DNA from: Paenibacillus sp. NEAU-GSW1
GTDB lineage: Bacteria > Bacillota > Bacilli > Paenibacillales > Paenibacillaceae
Assembly: GCF_009737085.1 (NCBI RefSeq)
Contig: NZ_WOVL01000015.1
Location: forward strand, 1 to 64,000
Reading direction: 5' to 3'
Length of the DNA: 64,000 nt
This document shows positions 26,100 through 33,897 of this stretch, in pieces. The position numbers and the translations under genes are program-made. Numbering within the stretch: position 1 is the first letter of the stretch; every line of letters starts with the position of its first letter. The notes beneath the pieces are model-generated. The model saw only the letters and a program-made list of their open reading frames with translations. It made no database searches and was not told the DNA's origin.

Positions 26100-26876
26100 A
26101 TGACTTATAAAATAGCTTTCTTTGATATCGACGGCACTCTTCTTGACGAAGAAAAACAAATTCCGCAGGACACGATCGAAGCGATCCGCGAGCTTCAAGC
26201 AAACGGCGTTGAAGCTGTAATCGCTACCGGCCGCGCGCCTTACTTTTTTGCCCCAATCGCTGAAAAGCTCGGCATCGATTCCTACGTCAGCCTGAACGGC
26301 GCATACGTTCAATATAAAGGCAAGCCGATTTACAAACGTCCGATTCCGCGCGCAAGCCTGGAATCGTTTGTCAGCCATGCAGACAAACACGGACACAAGC
26401 TGGTGTTCGAAGGCCATGCGGCTTTTTATGCAAACACAGAAGATCATCCGCACATGTTGGATTCGGTTAAGTCGCTGCGGGTCGATCTGCCTGGCTACGA
26501 CCCTGATTTCTGGAAGTCCGAAGACGTCTATCAAGTGTTCCTCCACTGCACGGAAGAAGAAGAGCATCTCTATGAAGGCGCTGTGCCGGAATTGCGTCTT
26601 ATCCGCTGGCACAAAACGGCTATGGACGTTTTGAACAGCGACGGCTCCAAGGCGCTTGGCATCGAAGCGCTGCTGAAAGAGCTCGGCATCGCCTCGGAAG
26701 AAGCGATCGCCTTCGGCGACGGTCTAAACGATAAAGAAATGCTCGAAGCAGTCGGCCTTGGCGTCGCAATGGGCAACTCGCACGAAGAACTGAAGCCGTT
26801 CGCCAACTACATTACGACGCATGTCAGCGAAGGCGGCATCCGAAACGGTCTGCGCTACGCTGGACTCATTAAATAA
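26100..26876 (+). CDS. HAD-superfamily (Cof-type) phosphatase
   Basis: A 258-residue class IIB HAD hydrolase. Motif I is FFDIDGTLL (nucleophile Asp), motif II is IATGRAP, the Lys of motif III lies near GSKALGIEALL and motif IV is AFGDGLNDKEML. The cap between residues 85 and 185 is the Cof type. Substrates are usually sugar phosphates or FMN-type metabolites and cannot be named here. AGGAG lies 8-9 bases upstream of the ATG at 26100; the frame opens further upstream, without a site. Confidence 0.9.
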   Translation: MTYKIAFFDIDGTLLDEEKQIPQDTIEAIRELQANGVEAVIATGRAPYFFAPIAEKLGIDSYVSLNGAYVQYKGKPIYKRPIPRASLESFVSHADKHGHKLVFEGHAAFYANTEDHPHMLDSVKSLRVDLPGYDPDFWKSEDVYQVFLHCTEEEEHLYEGAVPELRLIRWHKTAMDVLNSDGSKALGIEALLKELGIASEEAIAFGDGLNDKEMLEAVGLGVAMGNSHEELKPFANYITTHVSEGGIRNGLRYAGLIK

Positions 26877-26894
26877 GCTCATTTATTCCAAATC

Positions 26895-26945
26895 AAAAAG
26901 TCCGCTTATGGAATCACGCCTATGTGATCATAAGCGGACTTTTTA
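26895..26945 (+). terminator. Terminator after the HAD phosphatase gene
   Basis: AAAAAGTCCGCTTATG pairs perfectly with CATAAGCGGACTTTTT; an inner ATCAC/GTGAT hairpin closes the loop. Confidence 0.92.
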
Positions 26946-27023
26946 AATGTCGGACTATGTATCTCCTCCGTCATTTTATATTAGAATAGAATCATAGAAA
27001 CAAACTTGAGGAGGGTCTGCTCA

Positions 27024-27890
27024 ATGTCCTATCGACTTCACCAAGATACCGCTTTAGGCGCAGTAAAACTGAAAATCAGCGAGCTCGACCGTTCCATCGC
27101 TTTTTATGAAAAAGTGGTCGGATTAACCGTAACGGAACGTACGGCATATTCGGCAACCTTGTCCGTCCACGAATCGGAACCGCTCGTCCTCCTTGAGCAG
27201 ATTCCAAATGCAGTCGTTGCACCGCAGCGCAGAAGGACTGCGGGCCTTTATCATTTTGCACTATTGCTCCCGACGCGCGAAGCGCTCGGCCAGACGCTTA
27301 AACGGCTAATCGCCGCAGAAATTCCGATCGGACAAGCCGATCATCTCGTCAGCGAGGCGCTATACATATCCGATCCCGACAATAACGGCATCGAGCTTTA
27401 CGCGGATCGCCCCCGCTCCGACTGGAGAAGAGACGCCAACGGTGACTACGTGATGGCATCCGATCCGATCGATTGGGACGGCTTGCTGGACGCCGCAGGC
27501 AGCGATACTTCGCCAATACTGCCTTCCGGCACGATAATCGGCCACGTTCACTTCCACACTGTCGGCCTTGCAGAATCTCGAGCATTTTACACCGATCAGT
27601 TAGGCTTCGACATCGTTGGCGACTATGCGCAAATGCGCGCGTTATTTGTTTCTGCAGGCGGTTATCATCACCACATCGGCTTAAACATATGGGCTGGCGC
27701 AGGCGCGCCCGCCGCTCAACCAAACGATACCGGACTCGCTTACTTTACAATCCAGTACCCGGATGCGCATGAACTGGCTAAAGCCATCGCTCATTTACGC
27801 AGCAAAGGCACAGCCGTTGAAGAAAGCGATGGCACCGCATACACGACCGACCCGTCGAGCATTCGGATCAAGCTCGTTTCCAAATCTTAA
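27024..27890 (+). CDS. VOC-family ring-cleavage dioxygenase-like protein (CatE-like)
   Basis: A 288-residue protein with two VOC (glyoxalase/extradiol dioxygenase) modules: residues 8-120 (AVKLKISELDRSIAFYEKVV) and 165-285 (IGHVHFHTVGLAESRAFYTD). Candidate metal ligands are His in IGHVHFH and HHHIGLNIW plus a late Glu. It resembles B. subtilis CatE (YfiE), catechol 2,3-dioxygenase, but the substrate cannot be fixed by sequence. AGGAGGGTC lies 9 bases upstream of the ATG at 27024. Confidence 0.82.
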   Translation: MSYRLHQDTALGAVKLKISELDRSIAFYEKVVGLTVTERTAYSATLSVHESEPLVLLEQIPNAVVAPQRRRTAGLYHFALLLPTREALGQTLKRLIAAEIPIGQADHLVSEALYISDPDNNGIELYADRPRSDWRRDANGDYVMASDPIDWDGLLDAAGSDTSPILPSGTIIGHVHFHTVGLAESRAFYTDQLGFDIVGDYAQMRALFVSAGGYHHHIGLNIWAGAGAPAAQPNDTGLAYFTIQYPDAHELAKAIAHLRSKGTAVEESDGTAYTTDPSSIRIKLVSKS

Positions 27891-27931
27891 TCCCGGATTA
27901 CCCCAATCGACTTCGAGGAGAAATAATTAAT

Positions 27932-28621
27932 ATGAAAATAACGTTTCACGGCCATTCATGCATTCAATTGACTGACGGCGGCAACTCGCTCGTCGTTGAC
28001 CCATTCTTGCGAGGCAATCCGTTAGCCGTCTCCAAACCTGAAGATATTAAAGTAAGCCATATTTTGCTTACGCACGCTCATACGGACCACATTCTCGACG
28101 CTGAGCCTATTGCTCGAGCAAACAACGCTTCTGTTATCGCCAATGTCGAGCTTGCTTCCTATATGTCCTGGAAGGGTCTCGAAACGGTCGGCATGAATAT
28201 CGGCGGAACGCTCGATCTTGGCTTTGCAAAAGTCAAAATGATCCAAGCTTTTCACAGTTCGGGCATTACGATCGCTGAAGAGCAACGGATCATATACGGC
28301 GGCATGCCTGCCGGATATATCGTATTCTCCGAAGGCAAAACGATTTTGCATGCCGGCGACACGGCGCTGTTCAGCGATATGAAGATGATCGGAGAACGCC
28401 ATCCGATTGACGTTGCCTTTATTCCGATCGGCGACCATTTCACAATGGGGCCAGGCGATGCGCTTCAAGCTGCGGAATGGTTTGGCGCCAAGCTCACGAT
28501 TCCGATGCACTACAACTCTTTTCCGATTATTCGTCAGGATGCAGAGCTTTTTGTTCAACAACTGAAGTCGAACGGCCTCAAGGGACAAGTGCTCGAGCCT
28601 GGTGAATCCATTACGATCTAG
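27932..28621 (+). CDS. Metallo-beta-lactamase-fold hydrolase (UPF0173, YtkL-like)
   Basis: A 229-residue MBL-fold protein. The zinc motif is LLTHAHTDHILDA (HxHxDH), followed by AFHSSG, ILHAGDTALF and a final PMHYNSFP, the pattern of UPF0173 metal-dependent hydrolases. It is cytoplasmic and its physiological substrate is unknown. GAGGAG precedes the ATG. It lies 41 bases after the dioxygenase-like gene and 24 before the response regulator, so these may share a transcript. Confidence 0.9.
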   Translation: MKITFHGHSCIQLTDGGNSLVVDPFLRGNPLAVSKPEDIKVSHILLTHAHTDHILDAEPIARANNASVIANVELASYMSWKGLETVGMNIGGTLDLGFAKVKMIQAFHSSGITIAEEQRIIYGGMPAGYIVFSEGKTILHAGDTALFSDMKMIGERHPIDVAFIPIGDHFTMGPGDALQAAEWFGAKLTIPMHYNSFPIIRQDAELFVQQLKSNGLKGQVLEPGESITI

Positions 28622-28645
28622 TTCATTACAGAGGAGAAATGACGA

Positions 28646-29338
28646 GTGTCTTCCAAGTCAAGCAATGGGATTAAAATATTAATTGCCGATGACGAACCGA
28701 GCATTATCCAGTTTCTGGAGCTTGGCCTGTTGGGCGAAGGCTTTGCGGTTCAGACGGCGGCCGATGGAGCCGAAGCGATTCGAATGGCGCAGCATTTCAA
28801 ACCGCATGTGGCGATTCTCGATGTGATGATGCCCGAACGAAACGGCTTTGAGGTATGCGAGGAGCTGCGCAAAGGCGGCGATCAAGTCGCTGTAATCATG
28901 CTAACGGCTAAAGATGAGGTTGAAGACCGCATACGAGGGCTGACGATTGGCGCAGACGACTATGTCGTAAAGCCTTTCAGTTTCGAAGAGCTGCTTGCGC
29001 GCATTCAAGCCAGGCTGCGCAACCAGTTTCCATACTTGCTTGGCGACGCGGCGTACGGCCCGTTCCGAATCGACGATCGGCGCAAGGAGCTTTCTTACGA
29101 TAATCAAATTCTCGAGCTTTCGCCAACCGAGTATGAGCTGCTGAAATTTCTCGTCATACATAATGGCGTCGTCGTCAGCAAGCCGTTTATATTGGAGAAA
29201 GTTTGGGGCTATCAATTTGGCGGCGAAGACAACATTGTAGAGGTTTACATCCGTTCGCTGCGCGATAAGCTCAATGACAAGGAGCACCGGCTTATTCGCA
29301 CGCTGCGGGGAGCCGGCTACCGGCTGGATCTGCCATGA
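28646..29338 (+). CDS. OmpR-family response regulator
   Basis: A 230-residue regulator: receiver domain (about 10-122) with the phospho-acceptor Asp in VAILDVMMPERNG and Lys in YVVKPFSFEELL, then an OmpR winged helix (ELSPTEYELLKFLVIHNGVV, ending IRTLRGAGYRLD). GTG start with GAGGAG 9 bases upstream. It overlaps the histidine kinase by 4 bases. The target genes are unknown. Confidence 0.95.
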   Translation: MSSKSSNGIKILIADDEPSIIQFLELGLLGEGFAVQTAADGAEAIRMAQHFKPHVAILDVMMPERNGFEVCEELRKGGDQVAVIMLTAKDEVEDRIRGLTIGADDYVVKPFSFEELLARIQARLRNQFPYLLGDAAYGPFRIDDRRKELSYDNQILELSPTEYELLKFLVIHNGVVVSKPFILEKVWGYQFGGEDNIVEVYIRSLRDKLNDKEHRLIRTLRGAGYRLDLP

Positions 29339-30900
29339 GAAAGGATCGTTCAAAGACATCCAAAGACGGAAGAAAGCCGCGCTCCGGCTCGTTGAAGCTT
29401 GAGCTGCTGCGGAGAACCTTGCTCGTCATGGCTGTTCTCTTTCTTATGGTCGGCGCGCTGCAATATGTATTAATGAAGGACTTCATTTATAAAAATAAAG
29501 CCGAATCGCTTCAAGCGCAGCTCATGTCCATGCCGCGAGACTGGTTTGGGCACAGCGGGTATGATGCCGGCCCTATGGAGGATGCCGCGTTTCGCAAATT
29601 CAGCGTCCCATCGGACTTCGGACCTGACGGAGCGGACAATGCCTCAGACACTTATAGGTTCCCCCCGCCGCAAGCGCCTAATTTGTATCAGCCGGGCATG
29701 TCGCTCGCGTTTGTCGATAACGAAGGGAACGTTTACGACCTGTCTCCGGCGAACGGTACGTCAGCGCCACAGCTTTCCAAAGCGCAATATGAACGTATTC
29801 GTCAAAAACTTCGCAGCCGCAATGACCGGTTGAGCTATGAAATTGCCAATAACAGCGAAGGCGTGGAACAGCTCCTCGTATTTAAGCAGGCAGGCATGCC
29901 GAATAACCCGAACGGCATTTCCCAAGCTGGAACGGAAACGAGCTCCCTTAAGCAAGTGCTGCTGACGCAGCTTGCTATTTTTGCCGGATTGTCCGTGCTC
30001 GCGCTAGCCGGGGGACTATCGCTCTACATGCCGATACTTCGCAAAGCGCTTCATCCGTTATCGCGAATTGTCGATGCCGTAGGCCGTACAGATGCGGGAA
30101 ACTTGACGGACAGGCTGCCTGAGCACCAGGGACAACAGGAAATCGATCAGCTGGCCGTTGCGTTCAACGGCATGCTCGAGCGGCTTGACGACTCCTTTGA
30201 GTCGGAGAGAAGAACGACTGAGAGGATGCGCCGCTTTATTGCCGACGCTTCGCACGAGCTGCGAACGCCGCTCACTTCCATTCAAGGCTTTCTGGAAGTT
30301 TTGCTGCGCGGCGCTGCCGACAATCCCGAGCAGCTAAAGCGTGCGCTTGGCAGCATGCAGACGGAATCGCGCCGCATCAACAAGCTCGTTGAAGATTTGC
30401 TTACGCTTGCCAAGCTCGACCAAGCTCCCGAGCTAAAGCTGTCATCCGTCCAGCTTGACTCTTTGCTGCAAGAAATGGAGCCGCAGCTCCACATCCTTGC
30501 CGGCAGCCGTGCCGTCAAGCTGGAGTTGGCGGAGCCTGTATCGGCCGTTTGCCAGCCTGACCAGCTCAAGCAAATTGTGCTAAATCTGTTTCTAAACGCC
30601 GTACAGCATACGGATGAGCAGAGCGGCTCCATTGAAGTTGCCCTGCGATATACGGCTGATCGCGAAAGCGTCCAGCTAACGATTGCCGACAATGGCCCAG
30701 GAATTCCGCCCGAGCATTTGCCTCATCTGTTCGAACGGTTTTACCGCAGCGAATCATCGCGTACGCGCAAAGCCGGCGGCGCCGGCCTTGGTCTTTCCAT
30801 ATCGAAATCAATCGTCGACGCCCATAACGGGTCAATCGAAGCATATAACAATGGCACAAGCGGCGCCGTATTCCTCGTCCGCATCCCTTGCACACGCTAA
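29335..30900 (+). CDS. Membrane sensor histidine kinase
   Basis: A 521-residue kinase: membrane helix near 27-48, an extracytoplasmic sensor of about 160 residues, second helix near 212-235, HAMP (about 236-290), HisKA with the phospho-His in ADASHELRTPL, and HATPase with N box LNLFLNAVQHT, G1 box IADNGPGIP and G2 box GAGLGLSIS. It begins within the response regulator stop codon. The sensor domain is not one I recognise, so the signal is unknown; the TMs and sensor suggest an envelope stimulus. Confidence 0.93.
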   Translation: MRKDRSKTSKDGRKPRSGSLKLELLRRTLLVMAVLFLMVGALQYVLMKDFIYKNKAESLQAQLMSMPRDWFGHSGYDAGPMEDAAFRKFSVPSDFGPDGADNASDTYRFPPPQAPNLYQPGMSLAFVDNEGNVYDLSPANGTSAPQLSKAQYERIRQKLRSRNDRLSYEIANNSEGVEQLLVFKQAGMPNNPNGISQAGTETSSLKQVLLTQLAIFAGLSVLALAGGLSLYMPILRKALHPLSRIVDAVGRTDAGNLTDRLPEHQGQQEIDQLAVAFNGMLERLDDSFESERRTTERMRRFIADASHELRTPLTSIQGFLEVLLRGAADNPEQLKRALGSMQTESRRINKLVEDLLTLAKLDQAPELKLSSVQLDSLLQEMEPQLHILAGSRAVKLELAEPVSAVCQPDQLKQIVLNLFLNAVQHTDEQSGSIEVALRYTADRESVQLTIADNGPGIPPEHLPHLFERFYRSESSRTRKAGGAGLGLSISKSIVDAHNGSIEAYNNGTSGAVFLVRIPCTR

Positions 30901-30924
30901 CTAGAATGAAGTGCCGGCTCCAAC

Positions 30925-30972
30925 AAAAAGCGATCCTTATGCGAAGCTCCATCCGCATAAAGATCGCTTTTA
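30925..30972. terminator. Bidirectional terminator between the histidine kinase and phosphatase genes
   Basis: AAAAGCGATC pairs with GATCGCTTTT, with an inner ATGCG/CGCAT stem. The genes on both sides point towards it, with stops at 30900 and 30979. Confidence 0.85.
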
Positions 30973-30978
30973 AACGTT

Positions 30979-32208
30979 TTAATGTTTTAATGTAAATTGA
31001 TCCAACAGTCCCCCGTCGATGTCATAGGCTTTAAAGCTCAACGTATCGTCTTTGACCGTAATGCCGGCAAACATCGGCTTCCCCTTCTGAAAATGCGCCC
31101 GATGGTAAAATTGATCCTCTTTCTTCTCATTCAATTTCGGCCCGGATGCATTTGTCGTGACATATACCGTCCCTTCGCCGTCCCTTACAATGTCGCCGCC
31201 TCTTAATGGAAATGAGCGAGAATACTCGTGATTATGCCCTTGAAGCACAAGATCGACGCCGTACTCGTCAAATATTTTTACCCACTCCTTAATTTTTTTG
31301 TACATGTTGCCGCCATATGCTCCGCGATGGATCGAGACGATCGTCCACTGCTTGTCGCTCCTGGACAAATTTTGTCTCAGCCACTCCGTTTGTCCCTTTA
31401 TATTCGATTCTGTATTCAGCATGACAAAATGCACATTGCCGTAATCAAACGAATAGGTTGTCCCTTCGTTCGAGCCTTCCGCACCGTTCGCCGGGACGTT
31501 GAAGTGGGAAGAGAAGATCGACGAATCCCCGTCGACTTCATCATGGTTGCCTGTGACAGGCATGAGCGGAACGCTGGTTAGCCATTTTTGCGGCTGCTCA
31601 AAAAATGCGGTCCAGCTTTCTTCTCTAATCGGGTCCTCTGTTAAATCGCCGTTATGAACGATAAACGCCGCATCGGGAAATAATTGAAACGCTTTATTCA
31701 GCGTGTTTCCCCAAAGCTTGAAGTCATGACGCGTCGTTCCTTGCGAATCGGTCACATTGATAAAAGTTACAGCCTCATTGGCAGATAAGGCCGACGCGGT
31801 TCGGAAAGTCGCCGCCTTGCTCCATCCGCCCTCTTTCCCGTCGCCAACCCGGTAAGTATACTCCGTACCGGGCTTTAGCCCTGTCGCCTCCGCGCGATGA
31901 ACGCCGCGTATGCTGCCTTTCTCGATTCTAACCTCGCTCGATTGGCCGTAAAACATCAGCACTTCATTGCTGTTCTCAAAGGTCGGCTCGTTGCCTTTAA
32001 CGAGTTGAACGACGGTTTCCAAGCCCGCCCATCTCGTATGCCAAGTAAAGGCGCGCGATGTTGCCGGATCGCTTTTTATAGTTGTGACGATGCTTATCGG
32101 TTTATCGGCCTTCACTGCATCGGCATTTTCCAGCCAGATGATTGCTCCCGCTAGCGCCAAGCAGACGGCGGCGATCCCAAACGTTATAATTTTACGATTT
32201 ATTAACAT
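30979..32208 (-). CDS. Purple-acid-phosphatase-like metallophosphoesterase with FN3-like N-domain
   Basis: A 409-residue protein anchored or secreted through an N-terminal helix (IITFGIAAVCLALAGAIIWL). Residues 40-145 form an Fn3-like module (GLKPGTEYTYRVGDGKEGGW). The calcineurin-like domain then shows NVTDSQG, IVHNGDLTED, VTGNHDEVDGD, VSIHRGAYG and LQGHNHEYSRS, the ligands of a two-metal centre. The first motif has DSQ instead of the usual GDxG. AGGAGG, contributed by an intergenic repeat, precedes the ATG. It is divergent from the VTC operon, hinting at phosphate metabolism. Confidence 0.88.
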   Translation of the reverse strand: MLINRKIITFGIAAVCLALAGAIIWLENADAVKADKPISIVTTIKSDPATSRAFTWHTRWAGLETVVQLVKGNEPTFENSNEVLMFYGQSSEVRIEKGSIRGVHRAEATGLKPGTEYTYRVGDGKEGGWSKAATFRTASALSANEAVTFINVTDSQGTTRHDFKLWGNTLNKAFQLFPDAAFIVHNGDLTEDPIREESWTAFFEQPQKWLTSVPLMPVTGNHDEVDGDSSIFSSHFNVPANGAEGSNEGTTYSFDYGNVHFVMLNTESNIKGQTEWLRQNLSRSDKQWTIVSIHRGAYGGNMYKKIKEWVKIFDEYGVDLVLQGHNHEYSRSFPLRGGDIVRDGEGTVYVTTNASGPKLNEKKEDQFYHRAHFQKGKPMFAGITVKDDTLSFKAYDIDGGLLDQFTLKH

Positions 32209-32210
32209 TT

Positions 32211-32294
32211 CGTCGCCTCCTAAAAGTTTTGCGAAGCAAAACTTGCTTCGTAAGCATCAGCTTAGTTTTGCGAAGCAAAACTTGCTATGTAAGC
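32211..32294 (-). repeat. Two tandem palindromic repeats carrying the Shine-Dalgarno of the phosphatase gene
   Basis: Read on the minus strand, two 39-base units start with GCTTAC (32294 and 32255) and contain GCAAGTTTTGCTTCGCAAAA. The unit next to the gene ends CTTTTAGGAGG, so its 3' end supplies the ribosome site 7 bases from the ATG at 32208. It is the same family as 56601-56729 and 62213-62260. Confidence 0.85.
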
Positions 32295-32450
32295 ATCTAA
32301 ATTTACCATAAATGCGAGTGGATTGTGAAGTCAAATTACATTCAGCGTACTTTCAGCCAGCGTTAAGTTAAGAATCAGTAAAGACATTTACAATAGCATT
32401 TGTAAGCAGCACATGATGCAGATTAGTTGAACTAGAAATGAGGTGTAACG

Positions 32451-33164
32451 ATGAACACAAATTTGAAGTATCGGCATGAGCTGAAGTTTTTTATTAATCA
32501 TCATCAATATTTCACAATAAAGCAACGATTAAAAAATTTAATGAATCAAGATAAAAATGTCGGCCCAAACGGCGAGTACCATATTCGCAGCCTCTATTTC
32601 GACGACATCGGAAACAAAGCGCTTCACGAAAAGCTCGGCGGCATACGCGACCGTTCCAAATACCGGATTCGAATCTATAACGTTCAGGACAACGTGATCC
32701 ATTTTGAGAAAAAAATTAAATACCGCGATTATATCGCCAAATTGAAGGAGTCGCTTACTCGCGGCATGTACGACCGCATAATGGCAGGCGATTACGAGGT
32801 GCTGAACATGCCGGACAAGCCGCTAATGATGGAGCTGTACAACGAAATGAAGCATAAGCTTCTGCGGCCGAAAGTCATTGTCGATTATGTCCGCGAGCCT
32901 TATGTGTGCGAGAACGGCAACGTCCGCATTACATTCGACAAGGAGCTGCGGACCGGACTGCATGCTACCGACATTTTCGATCCGAAATTGGATCCAGTGC
33001 GGGCGATCGACGAGAATTTAATCATTTTGGAAGTCAAGTTCGACGAGTATATTCCAGCTTACATTCAGACTGCGCTGCAGCTGCAAGGACTGAATCGGCA
33101 ATCGGCTTCGAAATACGTCATTTGCCGCAAATTTTTGAAATACAACACATGGGAGGATTTTTAA
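32451..33164 (+). CDS. VTC-domain polyphosphate polymerase-like protein
   Basis: A 237-residue protein with the VTC (CYTH/TTM superfamily) tunnel-fold motifs: YRHELKFFI, IRSLYFDD, KYRIRIYN, HFEKKIK, RPKVIVDYVREPY, RITFDKELR and ILEVKFDEY, giving the basic and acidic residues that line the tunnel. In yeast Vtc4 this fold makes polyphosphate from ATP. It is followed after 3 bases by a DUF4956 membrane gene and then CotH, a conserved triad. GAGG lies upstream of the ATG. Polyphosphate synthesis is inferred by homology only. Confidence 0.85.
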   Translation: MNTNLKYRHELKFFINHHQYFTIKQRLKNLMNQDKNVGPNGEYHIRSLYFDDIGNKALHEKLGGIRDRSKYRIRIYNVQDNVIHFEKKIKYRDYIAKLKESLTRGMYDRIMAGDYEVLNMPDKPLMMELYNEMKHKLLRPKVIVDYVREPYVCENGNVRITFDKELRTGLHATDIFDPKLDPVRAIDENLIILEVKFDEYIPAYIQTALQLQGLNRQSASKYVICRKFLKYNTWEDF

Positions 33165-33167
33165 AAT

Positions 33168-33878
33168 ATGGAGACAACAACTCAAACCGCGGACACTACC
33201 GCAACAAGCTTTACGGACATGCTGAAAAATTCGGTGATCGACAATTTCACATCCGACATCAACATCGCCAAAATGCTTATTTCACTTGGCGTTGCATTTC
33301 TCATCGGCTTTTTCATCTACACGCTGTATAAACGGATTTTCAGCGGCGTTCTTTATTCCAAAAGCTTCAACGTCTCGCTGATCGGCATGACCATGGTTAC
33401 GGCAATGGTCATTCTCGCCGTCAACTCTAACCTTGTGCTGTCGCTCGGTATGGTCGGTGCCCTGTCGATCGTTCGTTTCAGAACGCCGATCAAAGATCCG
33501 ACTGACCTCATCTTCCTGTTCTGGGCAGCCGCAGCAGGCATCGTTTCGGGCGCTGGCTTCTACTCGCTTGCCATTATCGGCTCGGTCATCGTAGGCCTTA
33601 TCTTGTTCTTCTTCGTAAAAGGCGGCACAGTCGAAACGCCTTACCTGCTGGTTGTGAACTGTGACAGCGACGCAAGTGAAAAAGCAGTCCACGACCATGT
33701 CAACAAAATGGTGAAACGCTACAACGTCAAGCAAAAAACGGTTGCCGGCGGCAATATCGAGATGACGCTTGAAGTGCGTCTTCGCGAGCAGGAAGGCCAT
33801 TTCATCAATCAGCTTTCCGGTCTTGCCGGAGTAAAAAATGCAGTACTCATCAGCTATAGCGGAGATTATGTATCCTAA
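33168..33878 (+). CDS. DUF4956 membrane protein
   Basis: A 236-residue protein with four hydrophobic segments (MLISLGVAFLIGFFIYTLYK; VSLIGMTMVTAMVILAV; LVLSLGMVGALSIVRFRTPI; IIGSVIVGLILFFFV), the SIVRFRTPIKDP motif typical of DUF4956, and a soluble C-terminal domain of about 75 residues. It probably partners the VTC-domain protein, perhaps as a membrane platform or channel for its product. GGAGG-like sequence overlaps the end of the previous gene. Confidence 0.85.
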   Translation: METTTQTADTTATSFTDMLKNSVIDNFTSDINIAKMLISLGVAFLIGFFIYTLYKRIFSGVLYSKSFNVSLIGMTMVTAMVILAVNSNLVLSLGMVGALSIVRFRTPIKDPTDLIFLFWAAAAGIVSGAGFYSLAIIGSVIVGLILFFFVKGGTVETPYLLVVNCDSDASEKAVHDHVNKMVKRYNVKQKTVAGGNIEMTLEVRLREQEGHFINQLSGLAGVKNAVLISYSGDYVS

Positions 33879-33897
33879 CGATCGGATGGTGATAGTT

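Noticed and set aside
32300..32450. Pho-box-like TTAAC repeats between the phosphatase and the VTC operon
   Set aside because: Only two partial matches with wrong spacing; not enough to claim a PhoP site.
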